DNA from: Simonsiella sp051414845
Lineage (GTDB): Bacteria; Pseudomonadota; Gammaproteobacteria; Burkholderiales; Neisseriaceae
NCBI GenBank assembly: GCA_051414845.1
Contig: CP183313.1
Coordinates: 2,232,001 to 2,296,000 of the forward strand
Length of the DNA: 64,000 bases
Direction: 5' to 3'
The position numbers and the translations under genes were made by a program. The notes under the pieces were generated by a model. The model was given only the letters and a program-made list of their open reading frames with translations, did not search any database and was not told the origin of the DNA. Positions 35,786 to 44,201 of this stretch are shown in pieces; the first letter of the stretch is position 1, and each line of letters starts with the position of its first letter.

Positions 35786-36964
35786 ATGGATACCGACATC
35801 ATCATTGTAGGCGGCGGCCCCGCAGGTTTAGCGTTTGCGCGCCAATTCAAGGGCAGCCGTTTGCGCGTAACCGTGCTGGAAAAAGCACCACTAGAAGCCT
35901 TGAAAAATCCCAGTTACGACGGACGCGAAATCGCCTTAACGCACCGTTCGCGCGAAATCATGCAAAATTTAGGCATGTGGCAACGCATTCCCGAAGGCGA
36001 AATTTATCGTCTGCGCGATGCCAAAGTGTACAACGGCACATCCGATTACACGCTGCATTTTCCACAGCCATCCAAAGCACGCGGCGGCGAAACCGACCGT
36101 TTGGGCAACCTGATTTCCAACCACAACATCCGCCGCGCCGCCTATGAAGAAGCCGCCGCGTGCGAGAATGTGGACATCCGCTGTGGCGTGGGCGTGAAAA
36201 AAGTAGAAACCAATGAAAACCGCGCCTTGGTTGAATTGGACAATGGCGAAACTGTAACCGCCCGTTTAGTCGTCGCTGCCGATAGCCGTTTCTCGCAAAC
36301 ACGCCGCCAGCTTGGCATTGCCGCCGATATGCACGATTTTGGTCGCACCGTGATTGTATTCCGAACAAAACACGACATTTCTAACCAACACACCGCCAGC
36401 GAATGCTTCTTCTATGGCAGAACGCTCGCACTGTTGCCTTTGGAAGAGCATTTAACCAACTGCGTCATCACCATTACCAACACCAAAGCGCATGAATTAT
36501 TGGACTTAACGCCCGACCAACTGGCTGCCGAAGCCGAAAAAATGCTGGGTGGCAAACTAGGCAAAATGCAAAGCGCAGGCACGGTACACAGTTATCCGCT
36601 CGTGGGAGTACACGCCGATAAATTCTACGGCGTGCGCAGCGCATTGATTGGCGATGCGGCTGTTGGCATGCACCCTGTTACCGCGCATGGCTACAACTTA
36701 GGCTTGGAAAGTACTGACATTCTTGCCAAACTGATTATCCAAGCCCAAATCAAGGGCAAAGACATCGCCAGCCGCGACGTATTGGAAACCTATAATTTCA
36801 AACATCAGTTGCATACGCGCCCGCTGTATCACGGCACGAACGCGATGGTTACGTTCTTTACCACCGACATCGCACCTGTCAAACTATTGCGCGACGCGAC
36901 TTTACGTATTAGCAACAATTTACCGCCGTTGAAAAAATTGATTAGCAAACAATTAACGGGTTAA
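35786..36964 (+). CDS. ubiM: FAD-dependent ubiquinone hydroxylase, UbiM/UbiH family
   Basis: 392 residues. The dinucleotide-binding motif IIIVGGGPAGLAFARQF starts at residue 5. The second FAD motif SALIGDAAVGMHPVTAHGYNLGL is the UbiH/Coq6 signature. These flavoprotein monooxygenases hydroxylate the ring of ubiquinone precursors. Neisseria uses a single broad enzyme, UbiM, for several positions, and I assign that name by lineage and by the absence of a second hydroxylase nearby. UbiH or UbiF remains possible. An AAAAGGAAG site precedes the ATG. Confidence 0.75.
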   Translation: MDTDIIIVGGGPAGLAFARQFKGSRLRVTVLEKAPLEALKNPSYDGREIALTHRSREIMQNLGMWQRIPEGEIYRLRDAKVYNGTSDYTLHFPQPSKARGGETDRLGNLISNHNIRRAAYEEAAACENVDIRCGVGVKKVETNENRALVELDNGETVTARLVVAADSRFSQTRRQLGIAADMHDFGRTVIVFRTKHDISNQHTASECFFYGRTLALLPLEEHLTNCVITITNTKAHELLDLTPDQLAAEAEKMLGGKLGKMQSAGTVHSYPLVGVHADKFYGVRSALIGDAAVGMHPVTAHGYNLGLESTDILAKLIIQAQIKGKDIASRDVLETYNFKHQLHTRPLYHGTNAMVTFFTTDIAPVKLLRDATLRISNNLPPLKKLISKQLTG

Positions 36965-37013
36965 GCGTTGGTTAGAAAAAGGCTGAAACCTTTGCAAAAC
37001 TGACCACGCCGTC

Positions 37014-37153
37014 ATTCCCGCGTAGGCGAGAATCCAAAGCCGCGCTAAACGAATTCATGTTTAATGCGAAAATATGTGATTCAAGATTTTGAATCTTAAT
37101 AATTAAATAAATATTATCCAAGCCGAAAGTTGGATTCCCGCCTACGCGGGAAT
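37014..37153. repeat. dRS3-like pair (NIME-like element), copy 2
   Basis: ATTCCCGCGTAGGCGAGAAT (37014-37033) and ATTCCCGCCTACGCGGGAAT (37134-37153, a perfect dRS3) flank about 100 bp. The following spacer to 37410 holds a DUS (about 37168), a TCGGATTCTTGAATCCGA palindrome (about 37199-37216) and CCCTCCCC-type elements (about 37237-37360). Confidence 0.8.
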
Positions 37154-37410
37154 GACGAAGTTGTTCGTTTCAGGCTGCCTGAAAAACTTTGTCGTAGGTC
37201 GGATTCTTGAATCCGACATTTTTCATTGCCTCTGTTCCCTCCCCCGACTAGCGGGGGAGGGTTAGGGTGGGGGGGGCGCTTTTGGTATATAAGAAAATTG
37301 CTAAACACCAACGCCCTAACCTCCACCCCAGCCCTCCCCCTTTCACAAGGGGAGGGAGCAGGTTTCAGGCAGCATTTCACGTGCAGCCTAAAAAAACAAA
37401 ACATCAAAAA

Positions 37411-37848
37411 ATGCCCACCACCATCACCCCCGCCACCACCGAACATCTCGCCTCCCTTGCCGCCCTAGATGCGCAATGCAACCCAAATCCATGGACGGCA
37501 AGTCAATTTCAGGCAGCCTTAAATGCGCCGCATGATACAGTTTTGGTTGCCCAGCAAAGCCAACACATCGTCGGTTTCATCGTGTGGCAACGGCTATTTG
37601 ACGAAATCGAATTGCACCTGATTGCCACCGCGCCTAATTTGCGGCGACAAGGCATTGCCAGTTTACTGTTGGCGCAATTGTTTCAGGCAGCCTGTGAACA
37701 CCAAGTTACGCGCGTTTTATTGGAAGTGCGTCAGTCCAACCAAAGGGCGCAAGATTTTTATGTTGCGCATGGTTTTCAAGTCTGTGGGCAACGAAAAAAC
37801 TATTATGGCGGTACGGAAAACGCTGTTTTAATGGAGAAATTATGTTAG
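37411..37848 (+). CDS. rimI: Ribosomal protein alanine N-acetyltransferase RimI
   Basis: 145 residues from the ATG at 37411. The open frame to 37267 covers repeats only. A GNAT fold is shown by the acetyl-CoA loop LRRQGIASLLL (RRQGIAS) and the ending ARRNYYGG-like YYGGTENAVLMEK. RimI acetylates the N-terminus of ribosomal protein S18. Two DUS cores are inside the gene. It overlaps the next gene by 7 bases. Confidence 0.88.
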   Translation: MPTTITPATTEHLASLAALDAQCNPNPWTASQFQAALNAPHDTVLVAQQSQHIVGFIVWQRLFDEIELHLIATAPNLRRQGIASLLLAQLFQAACEHQVTRVLLEVRQSNQRAQDFYVAHGFQVCGQRKNYYGGTENAVLMEKLC

Positions 37849-38591
37849 ACACGCGCTATATTCATTTGCATGAAGCCTTGGGGCTGGGGGTAATGTGGTT
37901 GCAACAAGGGGCGCGAATGTTAACGTCATCGGTTGCCGATACGCCGCCCATTGCGCCTGTTGAACCGAAAACCGTTGCGCCCACGCCAACGCCCAAAGCA
38001 CAATCTGCGCGTTTGGCGGCGTTGCAAAAAGTGGGCAGCCAAACGGTAAATGCAGCGGCAAAAAGTGCGCCAATGGAAACGGAACACGTTGTTGCTGTAC
38101 CACAAAAAAACACCGAAACCCAGTTACCCACCGATTTTTCAGGCAGCCTGAAAGCTGTTGCCGTAATGGTTTTAAGCGTGTGCGCCTCGCCTGAAGATGT
38201 GGCGGCGGGCAAGCTGTTTAGCGGACAAGATGGCGATTTGTTGCGCAAAATGTTGGCGGCGATTCAGTTAGGCGAAGAGGATGTGTTGCTCAATACATGG
38301 CTGAAAGATTTGCCCGATTTCAACCCCAGCCCATCTGCTGACATTGTAGCGCAGGCGTTTGGGCGGATTCAGCGTGAATACCAACAAAGCGGCGAACCTG
38401 TGTTGTTGTTGCTTGGTGGATTTTTTGAGCGCAAAGATGTGTTGCAACACATTGAAAAATTGGGCGAAAAAGTACGTTATTTTGTGATTCCTCATCCTAT
38501 GCGCATTGCCAGCAACCCTGCCTTAAAACGCCCCGCTTGGGAAATCTTGCAACAAATGCAGCAAGTTTTAATCAATAATGGCAATAGATGA
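37842..38591 (+). CDS. UDG-fold protein next to rimI, candidate DNA polymerase III psi subunit
   Basis: 249 residues. The N-terminal ~100 residues contain a Pro/Ala-rich stretch (PPIAPVEPKTVAPTPTPK). The C-terminal part resembles the uracil-DNA glycosylase superfamily: VCASPEDVAAGKLFSGQDGDLLRKML replaces the usual E-A-P-G...F-x-G-x-x-G-x-L-L motif, and HPMRIASNPALKRPAWEIL is the closing motif. The four iron-sulfur cysteines of family 4 enzymes are missing, and the catalytic region is degenerate. The psi subunit (HolD) of the E. coli clamp loader has a UDG-like fold and its gene also adjoins rimI. The psi role here is inference. Confidence 0.55.
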   Translation: MLDTRYIHLHEALGLGVMWLQQGARMLTSSVADTPPIAPVEPKTVAPTPTPKAQSARLAALQKVGSQTVNAAAKSAPMETEHVVAVPQKNTETQLPTDFSGSLKAVAVMVLSVCASPEDVAAGKLFSGQDGDLLRKMLAAIQLGEEDVLLNTWLKDLPDFNPSPSADIVAQAFGRIQREYQQSGEPVLLLLGGFFERKDVLQHIEKLGEKVRYFVIPHPMRIASNPALKRPAWEILQQMQQVLINNGNR

Positions 38592-38643
38592 ATCGTTCTA
38601 GAAAACGATTTGCCATTTTTGGGCAATATCGTATAGAATTCGT

Positions 38644-38740
38644 CACGTCATTGCTGTTCAGGCAGTAATAGGATTTATGTTTTTCATCTTCTTTTATCCT
38701 TACTTAATTTTTCAGCCGCTCAAACTGCGGCTGTTTTTTT
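38644..38740 (+). ncRNA. Candidate small RNA upstream of the IS110 remnant
   Basis: A promoter-like TTGCCA (38610-38615), 16-base spacer and TATAGA (38632-38637) predict a start near 38644. About 70 bases later CAGCCGC-TCAAACT-GCGGCTG (38713-38733) followed by seven T residues forms an intrinsic terminator preceded by a U-rich run. No coding frame of merit lies between. It could instead be a read-through terminator of the rimI operon, which ends at 38591. Confidence 0.3.
38713..38740 (+). terminator. Intrinsic terminator downstream of the rimI operon
   Basis: A seven-base-pair GC-rich stem (CAGCCGC/GCGGCTG), 7-base loop and T7 tract. Confidence 0.8.
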
Positions 38741-39045
38741 GTTGTTTTTTCAGGCTACCTGAAACTGTGGTAAAAAACCAAGACGTAGGTTGGATTCTTG
38801 AATCTGACTTTTTCACATCTAGCAAATATCTGTTTTTATTTGAAGATTGTCGGATTCGAGAATCCGACCTTGTATATTAAAACCCAAGTATCATAGCAAC
38901 AACCCCAGCCGATCTGCCACTCGTATCCGACCAAGAGCCAAGTTATTTAAACCCACACTCGTTTCGTAGCTCAGAGAGCAGATAAGCACCATCAACACAA
39001 CCGAACAGTTGCCAGACAACACACAACCGAATGCAAGGCAGGTTT

Positions 39046-39399
39046 ATGGTGAGTACCGATACTAGAAACCACGCAAGCATTGATATCGCCAAACGAAATT
39101 TCGTCATTGGCATTTCATCTTTGTCTAAAACAAAAACCGAAACCAACAACGAAAAAGGTTTCGTCCACACTATTGAATACCTGAACAAACACAAGGTTTA
39201 ATTAGTCGTACTGGAAAGCACAGGTGGTTTGGAAGTGCCTTTGGCAAAAGCCATTCATCGCTCATCATCGCCAATCCGCGTCAAACACATCAGTTTGCTC
39301 AAAGGCAAAGCTGCCAAAGTGGCGATTAATGCGTGTATGCGTAAATTGCTGACGATTTTAAACGCGATGATGCGTGATAAGTTTAAGTCTTTGGCTTAG
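39046..39399 (+). pseudogene. IS110-family transposase remnant
   Basis: One frame gives STDTRNHASIDIAKRNFVIG, the start of an IS110 DEDD transposase, then a TAA at 39199-39201, then VLESTGGLEVPLAKAIH, then directly LLKGKAAKVAINACMRKLL and LNAMMRDKF, which are the C-terminal motifs of IS110 transposases. About 200 residues in the middle are missing, including part of the catalytic domain. It is dead. The flanks (38741-39045 and 39400-39728) hold DUS and TCGGATTC-type palindromes but no gene. Confidence 0.8.
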
Positions 39400-39728
39400 C
39401 TTGTTTTTTACCAGTTTTGGTATTTTTGCCTGACGGCGTTGAAAATACAGTTGCTACGAAAGTTCAAGCTGCCTGAAAGCGTTTTGCAAAAGCCTTAGTC
39501 TAAAAAATTTTAGAACACGCCACACTTTTGCCAACAAAATCAGCCAATAGATTGCATAAGTTTGCCAAACCCCCTACAATTCGCACTTCTGATTTTTCTG
39601 TGCCATTTCAGGCAATGTTTCCGTTTTATTGTTTTCATGTGGCTTTTTCGTATTCAGGCAGGCTTAGTTTTCAGGCAGCCTCAAATGCAGCCAACCCAAA
39701 TTTAACTTATCTATTCATATCATAAAAA

Positions 39729-41177
39729 ATGCACGTCTCCGAACTCCAAACCCAACACATTACCGAATTGCTCGTTTTAGCCGAACAAATGGGCATTGAA
39801 AACGCCAACCGTCTGCGCAAGCAAGAATTGGTTTACGCCATCGTGCGTGAAATGATGAAAGACGGACAAGAATTTGTCTGCTCAGGCACGCTGGAAACGC
39901 TGCCAGATGGCTACGGCTTTTTGCGCAGCGCGGCAACTTCGTATCTGGCAAACCCCGATGATATTTATGTCTCGCCACACCAAATTCGCCGCTTCAATTT
40001 GCACACAGGCGACACCATTGAAGGCACGGTACGCGTGCCCAAAAATGATGAAAAATACTTCGCGCTGGTGCGTTTGGACAGCGTCAATGGCGACCATCCC
40101 GAAGCGTGTCGCCACAAAGTTTTGTTTGAAAACTTAACGCCACTGTTCCCAACCAAACAATTGCGCTTAGAGCGCGATATACCTAGCGATGACAACATCA
40201 CAGGACGCATTATTGACCTGATTTCGCCGATTGGTTTAGGGCAACGCGCGCTGTTGGTTGCGCCGCCCAAAACAGGTAAAACTGTGATGTTGCAAAACGT
40301 GGCACACGCGATTACCGCCAATTATCCCGATGTGCAACTGATTGTGTTGCTGATTGATGAACGCCCTGAAGAAGTAACAGAAATGACGCGCTCAGTGCGC
40401 GGCGAAGTGGTGGCGTCCACATTTGACGAGCCAGCGCAACGCCATGTACAAGTTGCCGAAATGGTGATTGAAAAAGCCAAACGCATGGTGGAACATAAAA
40501 AAGATGTGGTGATTTTGCTGGACAGCATTACGCGATTGGCGCGCGCGTACAACACCGTTGTCCCCGCGTCGGGCAAAGTGCTGACAGGCGGCGTCGACGC
40601 CAATGCTTTGCACCGCCCGAAACGCTTTTTCGGCGCGGCACGCAATACAGAAGAAGGCGGCTCGCTGACGATTATCGCCACCGCTTTGGTGGACACAGGC
40701 AGCCGCATGGACGACGTGATTTTTGAAGAATTCAAAGGCACGGGCAATATGGAATTGAACTTGGAACGCCGCCTTGCCGAAAAACGCGTGTTCCCTGCTA
40801 TTAATATCAATAAATCAGGCACGCGCCGCGAAGAATTGTTGGTGGATGCAGCACAATTGCAGCTCATGTGGGCATTGCGCCGCGTGATTCATCCGATGGA
40901 TGACATTGAAGCGGCGGAGTTTTTGTTAGACAAAATGCGCATGACCAAAAACAATGCCGAGTTTTTTGATTTAATGCGCGGCGGCTCAGGCAACATGGTG
41001 CGTAAACCACAATACAAGCAAAATCAGATGAATAGCACGAATAATCAGCGTGTTAGCCAACCTGCCACACCAACCAAAACGACAGTGTCCGCATCTGCAA
41101 CAACGCCAACAGCCAGCACAACAACCGTGCCAGCACGTCGTGGACGCAAGCCAAAGCCCAAAGATGATGCGGCTTAA
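39729..41177 (+). CDS. rho: Transcription termination factor Rho with extended C-terminus
   Basis: 482 residues. The N-terminal RNA-binding domain (LRKQELVYAIVR, GYGFLRS) and the ATPase core are complete: Walker A APPKTGKT, Walker B VVILLDSITRLARAYN, Q-loop region and R-loop GGVDANAL. E. coli Rho has 419 residues and the core ends here near residue 417. It is followed by a 65-residue tail rich in Ser, Thr, Ala, Gln and Asn that ends in the basic, AT-hook-like RRGRKPKPKDDAA. The tail is unusual and may bind nucleic acid. No good ribosome binding site precedes the ATG. Confidence 0.97.
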   Translation: MHVSELQTQHITELLVLAEQMGIENANRLRKQELVYAIVREMMKDGQEFVCSGTLETLPDGYGFLRSAATSYLANPDDIYVSPHQIRRFNLHTGDTIEGTVRVPKNDEKYFALVRLDSVNGDHPEACRHKVLFENLTPLFPTKQLRLERDIPSDDNITGRIIDLISPIGLGQRALLVAPPKTGKTVMLQNVAHAITANYPDVQLIVLLIDERPEEVTEMTRSVRGEVVASTFDEPAQRHVQVAEMVIEKAKRMVEHKKDVVILLDSITRLARAYNTVVPASGKVLTGGVDANALHRPKRFFGAARNTEEGGSLTIIATALVDTGSRMDDVIFEEFKGTGNMELNLERRLAEKRVFPAININKSGTRREELLVDAAQLQLMWALRRVIHPMDDIEAAEFLLDKMRMTKNNAEFFDLMRGGSGNMVRKPQYKQNQMNSTNNQRVSQPATPTKTTVSASATTPTASTTTVPARRGRKPKPKDDAA

Positions 41178-41230
41178 AAGGCAGCCTGAAAAAATAGCGA
41201 ATTTCGTAGGTTGGCTCTCTGAGCCGATAA

Positions 41231-41338
41231 TTTATAGTCATTTCAAATGAACACGGACAAGGCGACAACGAGAGCCGTGTACATCTAGTACATAAGGACG
41301 TTGGCAACGCTGTACTATTTGTATTTGAAATGACTATA
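41231..41338. repeat. Correia-like miniature element
   Basis: 108 bp with terminal inverted repeats TATAGTCATTTCAAAT / ATTTGAAATGACTATA. The interior keeps the Correia motif series GGACAAGGCGAC, TAGTAC, AAGGACG and GGCAACGC-TGTACT. It matches the layout of neisserial Correia (NEMIS) elements but with different terminal repeats. It lies between rho and cdsA. Such elements carry IHF or promoter sites and RNase III cleavage sites in Neisseria. Confidence 0.8.
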
Positions 41339-41457
41339 AAAAGCCAAGTAAGATTCAGGTAGCTAAATAAGCTGCTGTCGTAAACGTTGGCTTGAAACGG
41401 CGAGCTACATAACCCCGATTTTCAGGCTGAAACCTTTGCAACATCACCACTATCGTC

Positions 41458-41542
41458 ATTCCTGCGCAAGCAGGAATCTAACTTTGTGCTACACAAACAT
41501 TGGTTTCTTAGTGTTATAGTGGATTCCTGCCTACGCAGGAAT
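41458..41542. repeat. dRS3-like pair (NIME-like element), copy 3
   Basis: ATTCCTGCGCAAGCAGGAAT (41458-41477) and ATTCCTGCCTACGCAGGAAT (41523-41542), with T/A in place of C/G at the sixth position of the dRS3 consensus, flanking about 45 bp just before cdsA. Confidence 0.75.
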
Positions 41543-41605
41543 GACGGTAGTTTTTTCTGTTTCAGGCTGCCTGAAACATTTTTAATATTAAACAAGGAGC
41601 TTCCC

Positions 41606-42403
41606 ATGCTCAAACAACGAATTTTAACCGCGCTCGTTTTGCTGCCTTTGATGATAATCATGCTGTTTTTTTCAGGCAGCCTGTTGTGGGCGGCGTTTGC
41701 GGCATTGATTGCGCTTTTGGCTTTGTGGGAATACAGCCGTTTGGCGCAAATTCCGTCGGGCGAACGCGCAGGGTATTTAGGCAGCGCAGGCGTGTTTATG
41801 TTGTTGGCGCACTTGGGCGATTGGCAGTTGCCACCTTTGGCTTGGGGCGTGGTATTGGCGTTTTGGCTGCTGCTGATGCCGCTTTGGTTGCACCAAAAAT
41901 GGAAACTACACGGCGGTGCGCGGGCGAAGTTTTTAGGCTGGTTGTTGATGATTCCGTTTTGGTTTTCGCTGGTGCAATTGCGCCCTGATAACGATGCGGC
42001 AGGGCATTTGTTGGCGATTATGGTGTTGGTGTGGCTGGCGGATTCGGCGGCGTATTTTGCGGGGCGCGCTTTTGGTAAACGCAAATTGGCACCTGTGTTG
42101 AGTCCGAAAAAAAGCTGGGAAGGCGCAATTGGCGGCGTGTTGGCAGTGTTGATTTATGTCACTTTTGCACGCAATGCAGGCTGGTTGAGTTTAGGCGATT
42201 CGTGGCTGGGCGCGATGATGGCGGCAACGGTTTTGACGTTTGTGAGCATTGGCGGCGATTTGCTAGAGAGCTGGTTTAAACGAGCGGCGGACATTAAAGA
42301 CAGCAGCAATTTGTTGCCAGGACACGGCGGCGTGTTTGACCGTGTGGACAGTTTGATGGCGGTGTTGGTGGTGTATGCGGCGGTAGTCAATATTTGTGGC
42401 TAA
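41606..42403 (+). CDS. cdsA: Phosphatidate cytidylyltransferase
   Basis: 265 residues from the ATG at 41606, with AAGGAG upstream. The frame back to 41486 covers a dRS3 and a DUS. It has about eight transmembrane segments and the complete signature SWFKRAADIKDSSNLLPGHGG with VFDRVDS next. CdsA makes CDP-diacylglycerol for all phospholipids. The usual neighbours uppS and dxr are not adjacent; the ccm-tor block follows on the opposite strand. Confidence 0.95.
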   Translation: MLKQRILTALVLLPLMIIMLFFSGSLLWAAFAALIALLALWEYSRLAQIPSGERAGYLGSAGVFMLLAHLGDWQLPPLAWGVVLAFWLLLMPLWLHQKWKLHGGARAKFLGWLLMIPFWFSLVQLRPDNDAAGHLLAIMVLVWLADSAAYFAGRAFGKRKLAPVLSPKKSWEGAIGGVLAVLIYVTFARNAGWLSLGDSWLGAMMAATVLTFVSIGGDLLESWFKRAADIKDSSNLLPGHGGVFDRVDSLMAVLVVYAAVVNICG

Positions 42404-42417
42404 AATTGGATAAAGAG

Positions 42418-42470
42418 AGGCTGCCTGAAAATGTTTTAGCTTCGCAGAAGCTGACACTTTCAGGCAGCCT
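42418..42470 (+). terminator. DUS-pair terminator after cdsA
   Basis: AGGCTGCCTGAAA and TTTCAGGCAGCCT, with a smaller AGCTTCGCAGAAGCT hairpin between them, 14 bases after cdsA and before the convergent ccmI. Confidence 0.65.
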
Positions 42471-42615
42471 GAAATTTTTGCAAAACCAGTTTGTATCGTC
42501 AATTAACATGGAAATCAGCTGGGTTGCCACGCGCTTGCGTACAACAACTCTCTGTCGTTTTGCACTAGTTTTATTTTGAGCGACTATAGTTGCTGATTAC
42601 CACTTCTGTGGTTAT

Positions 42616-43278
42616 TTAATTTGCCTCTGCTTGGCTTTTGTTGATGATGTCTTGGGTGTCTTGGATTTGTTGTTGTAGCCATTTCTTGTCGTCTTCGCCT
42701 AGTTTTTCTATGGGAATTTTTTTCCAAATCTGAATGGCTTGGGCATAGTTTTGTTTTTGAAACGCGGAGCCACCTGCGAGCATTAGGGCGTCGATGTTTT
42801 CTGGATTGAGTTTTAATGCCATGTCTAAAAGTTCATCGGGTTTGCCGTTGAATTCGCCTCGCCATACGGCTAGTGTTCCTGCGAATAAAGTGAGTTCATC
42901 TGAGTTGTCTTTGATTTTTTCCCATGATTTGCCAAATGCAGCGACGGATTGGTCATATTTGCCCATGGCTCGGTAGCTGTGGGCTAACATGATTTGGTGT
43001 TCTAGGTTGTCTGGCTCTGAGGCAGCTTTTTTTTCTAGGGATTCTACGGCATTGACGAATTGTTCAACGTTGCCATTGTTGGCAAAGCGTTCGCTAGGGT
43101 CGGTTGCCAGTGGGTTGCCTAATACGAAATAGCCAACTGCGGTTAAGAGGATGATGGCGGGGATGATGAGTAAACCGTAATTTAATTTTTTTTTGACGGC
43201 TTTGAGCCAGCTGATGTAAACGATGAGGCTGACAAGCAGCGTAATGCTGACCATGATGATGAATGCTTGGTTATTCAT
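42616..43278 (-). CDS. ccmI: Cytochrome c maturation protein CcmI (TPR)
   Basis: 220 residues with two N-terminal transmembrane segments and a TPR-containing periplasmic domain (LEHQIMLAHSYRAMGKYDQSVAAF, PENIDALMLAGGSAFQKQNYAQAI). CcmI delivers apocytochromes to the CcmFH heme ligation complex. It is short compared with E. coli-type CcmH/CcmI fusions and is the last gene of the tor-ccm run, overlapping ccmH by 8 bases. Confidence 0.85.
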   Translation of the reverse strand: MNNQAFIIMVSITLLVSLIVYISWLKAVKKKLNYGLLIIPAIILLTAVGYFVLGNPLATDPSERFANNGNVEQFVNAVESLEKKAASEPDNLEHQIMLAHSYRAMGKYDQSVAAFGKSWEKIKDNSDELTLFAGTLAVWRGEFNGKPDELLDMALKLNPENIDALMLAGGSAFQKQNYAQAIQIWKKIPIEKLGEDDKKWLQQQIQDTQDIINKSQAEAN

Positions 43279-43672
43279 TTTCTGTGCTCTTGGGTTGATT
43301 TTTTTGACTATTGCGATAAACGATGAACGCCAGTGATAGCATGACTGTGAAAGGAATGAGCCATAATATGATGGTTTTTAGGTTAAATGGCGGCTCGTAG
43401 CTGACGAAATTACCGTATCGGCTGACTAGGTAATCATGAATTTCTTGGTCGCTTTTGTTGGCTTCAATTTGGGTGGCGATTTCTCTACGTAAATCATTGG
43501 CTAATTCTGCTCGGGAGTCTGCTAGGGATTCATTTTGACAGACTAAACAACGGTATTGTTGGCTGAGATGGTAGAGTCTTTCTTCTTCTTGCTCTGTTAA
43601 TTCCATGGGGTTTTGAGCATGAAGTTGTGTGCTTAGCAGCAAGAGAATGAGTAGATGTTTATACTTATTCAT
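43271..43672 (-). CDS. ccmH: Cytochrome c maturation thiol oxidoreductase CcmH
   Basis: 133 residues: signal peptide, the conserved YRCLVCQNESLADSRAELANDLR (LRCxxCQNxSI motif) and a C-terminal transmembrane helix. CcmH reduces the apocytochrome heme-binding disulfide with CcmG. Overlaps both neighbours by 8 bases. Confidence 0.93.
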   Translation of the reverse strand: MNKYKHLLILLLLSTQLHAQNPMELTEQEEERLYHLSQQYRCLVCQNESLADSRAELANDLRREIATQIEANKSDQEIHDYLVSRYGNFVSYEPPFNLKTIILWLIPFTVMLSLAFIVYRNSQKNQPKSTENE

Positions 43673-44201
43673 TTTGTAGGTCTTTAATGATGGGGACTAA
43701 AATATTTTGATAATCGTCGGATGTAATCGAGCCTGTATAGCGATAGGCGATTTTTCCTTGTTTATCAATAATAAAGGTTTCTGGTACGCCATAAATGCCT
43801 AGGTCTATGCCTGTGCTGCCTTGCGTGTCTACTGCGATGGCTTGGTATGGATTGCCGCCCATATCGTCTAGCCATTGTTTGGCTGAGTCGTTGTGGTCTT
43901 TGTAGTTTAAGCCTATGAGGGTAATGCTTTTACTGGCGGCGATGGCTTTGAGTAAGTTGTGTTCATGGCGACAGGCTTCGCACCATGATGCCCATACGTT
44001 CAGTAGCCAAACTTGTCCTTTGAATTGTTCGGGTTGAATATATTGATTGGTTTGGTGTAATTCAGGCAGCCTGAAAGTGGGTATGGGTTTATTGATGAGA
44101 TTCGATGGCAGTTTTCTGGGGTCTTGTTGCAAACCGAAAAAGAAAACCATCACTAAACTAAACAATAAAATTAATGGCCAAAAGTGTAGTATTTTTTTCA
44201 T
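43665..44201 (-). CDS. ccmG: Thiol:disulfide interchange protein CcmG (DsbE)
   Basis: 178 residues with an N-terminal anchor, a thioredoxin fold and GQVWLLNVWASWCEACRHEH. The active site CEAC differs from the common CPTC. The acidic GVPETFIIDKQGKIAYRY segment is typical of CcmG. It keeps apocytochrome cysteines reduced. A DUS lies inside the gene (about 44062-44077). Confidence 0.92.
   Translation of the reverse strand: MKKILHFWPLILLFSLVMVFFFGLQQDPRKLPSNLINKPIPTFRLPELHQTNQYIQPEQFKGQVWLLNVWASWCEACRHEHNLLKAIAASKSITLIGLNYKDHNDSAKQWLDDMGGNPYQAIAVDTQGSTGIDLGIYGVPETFIIDKQGKIAYRYTGSITSDDYQNILVPIIKDLQNE

Noticed and set aside
38677..38880. A 67-codon frame after the rimI operon
   Set aside because: It reads through an intrinsic terminator and palindromic repeats and has no conserved features.
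42494..42592. A possible second Correia-like element ending in GACTATAG between cdsA and ccmI
   Set aside because: Only the last few bases match the terminal repeat at 41231. No matching left end or interior motifs were found.
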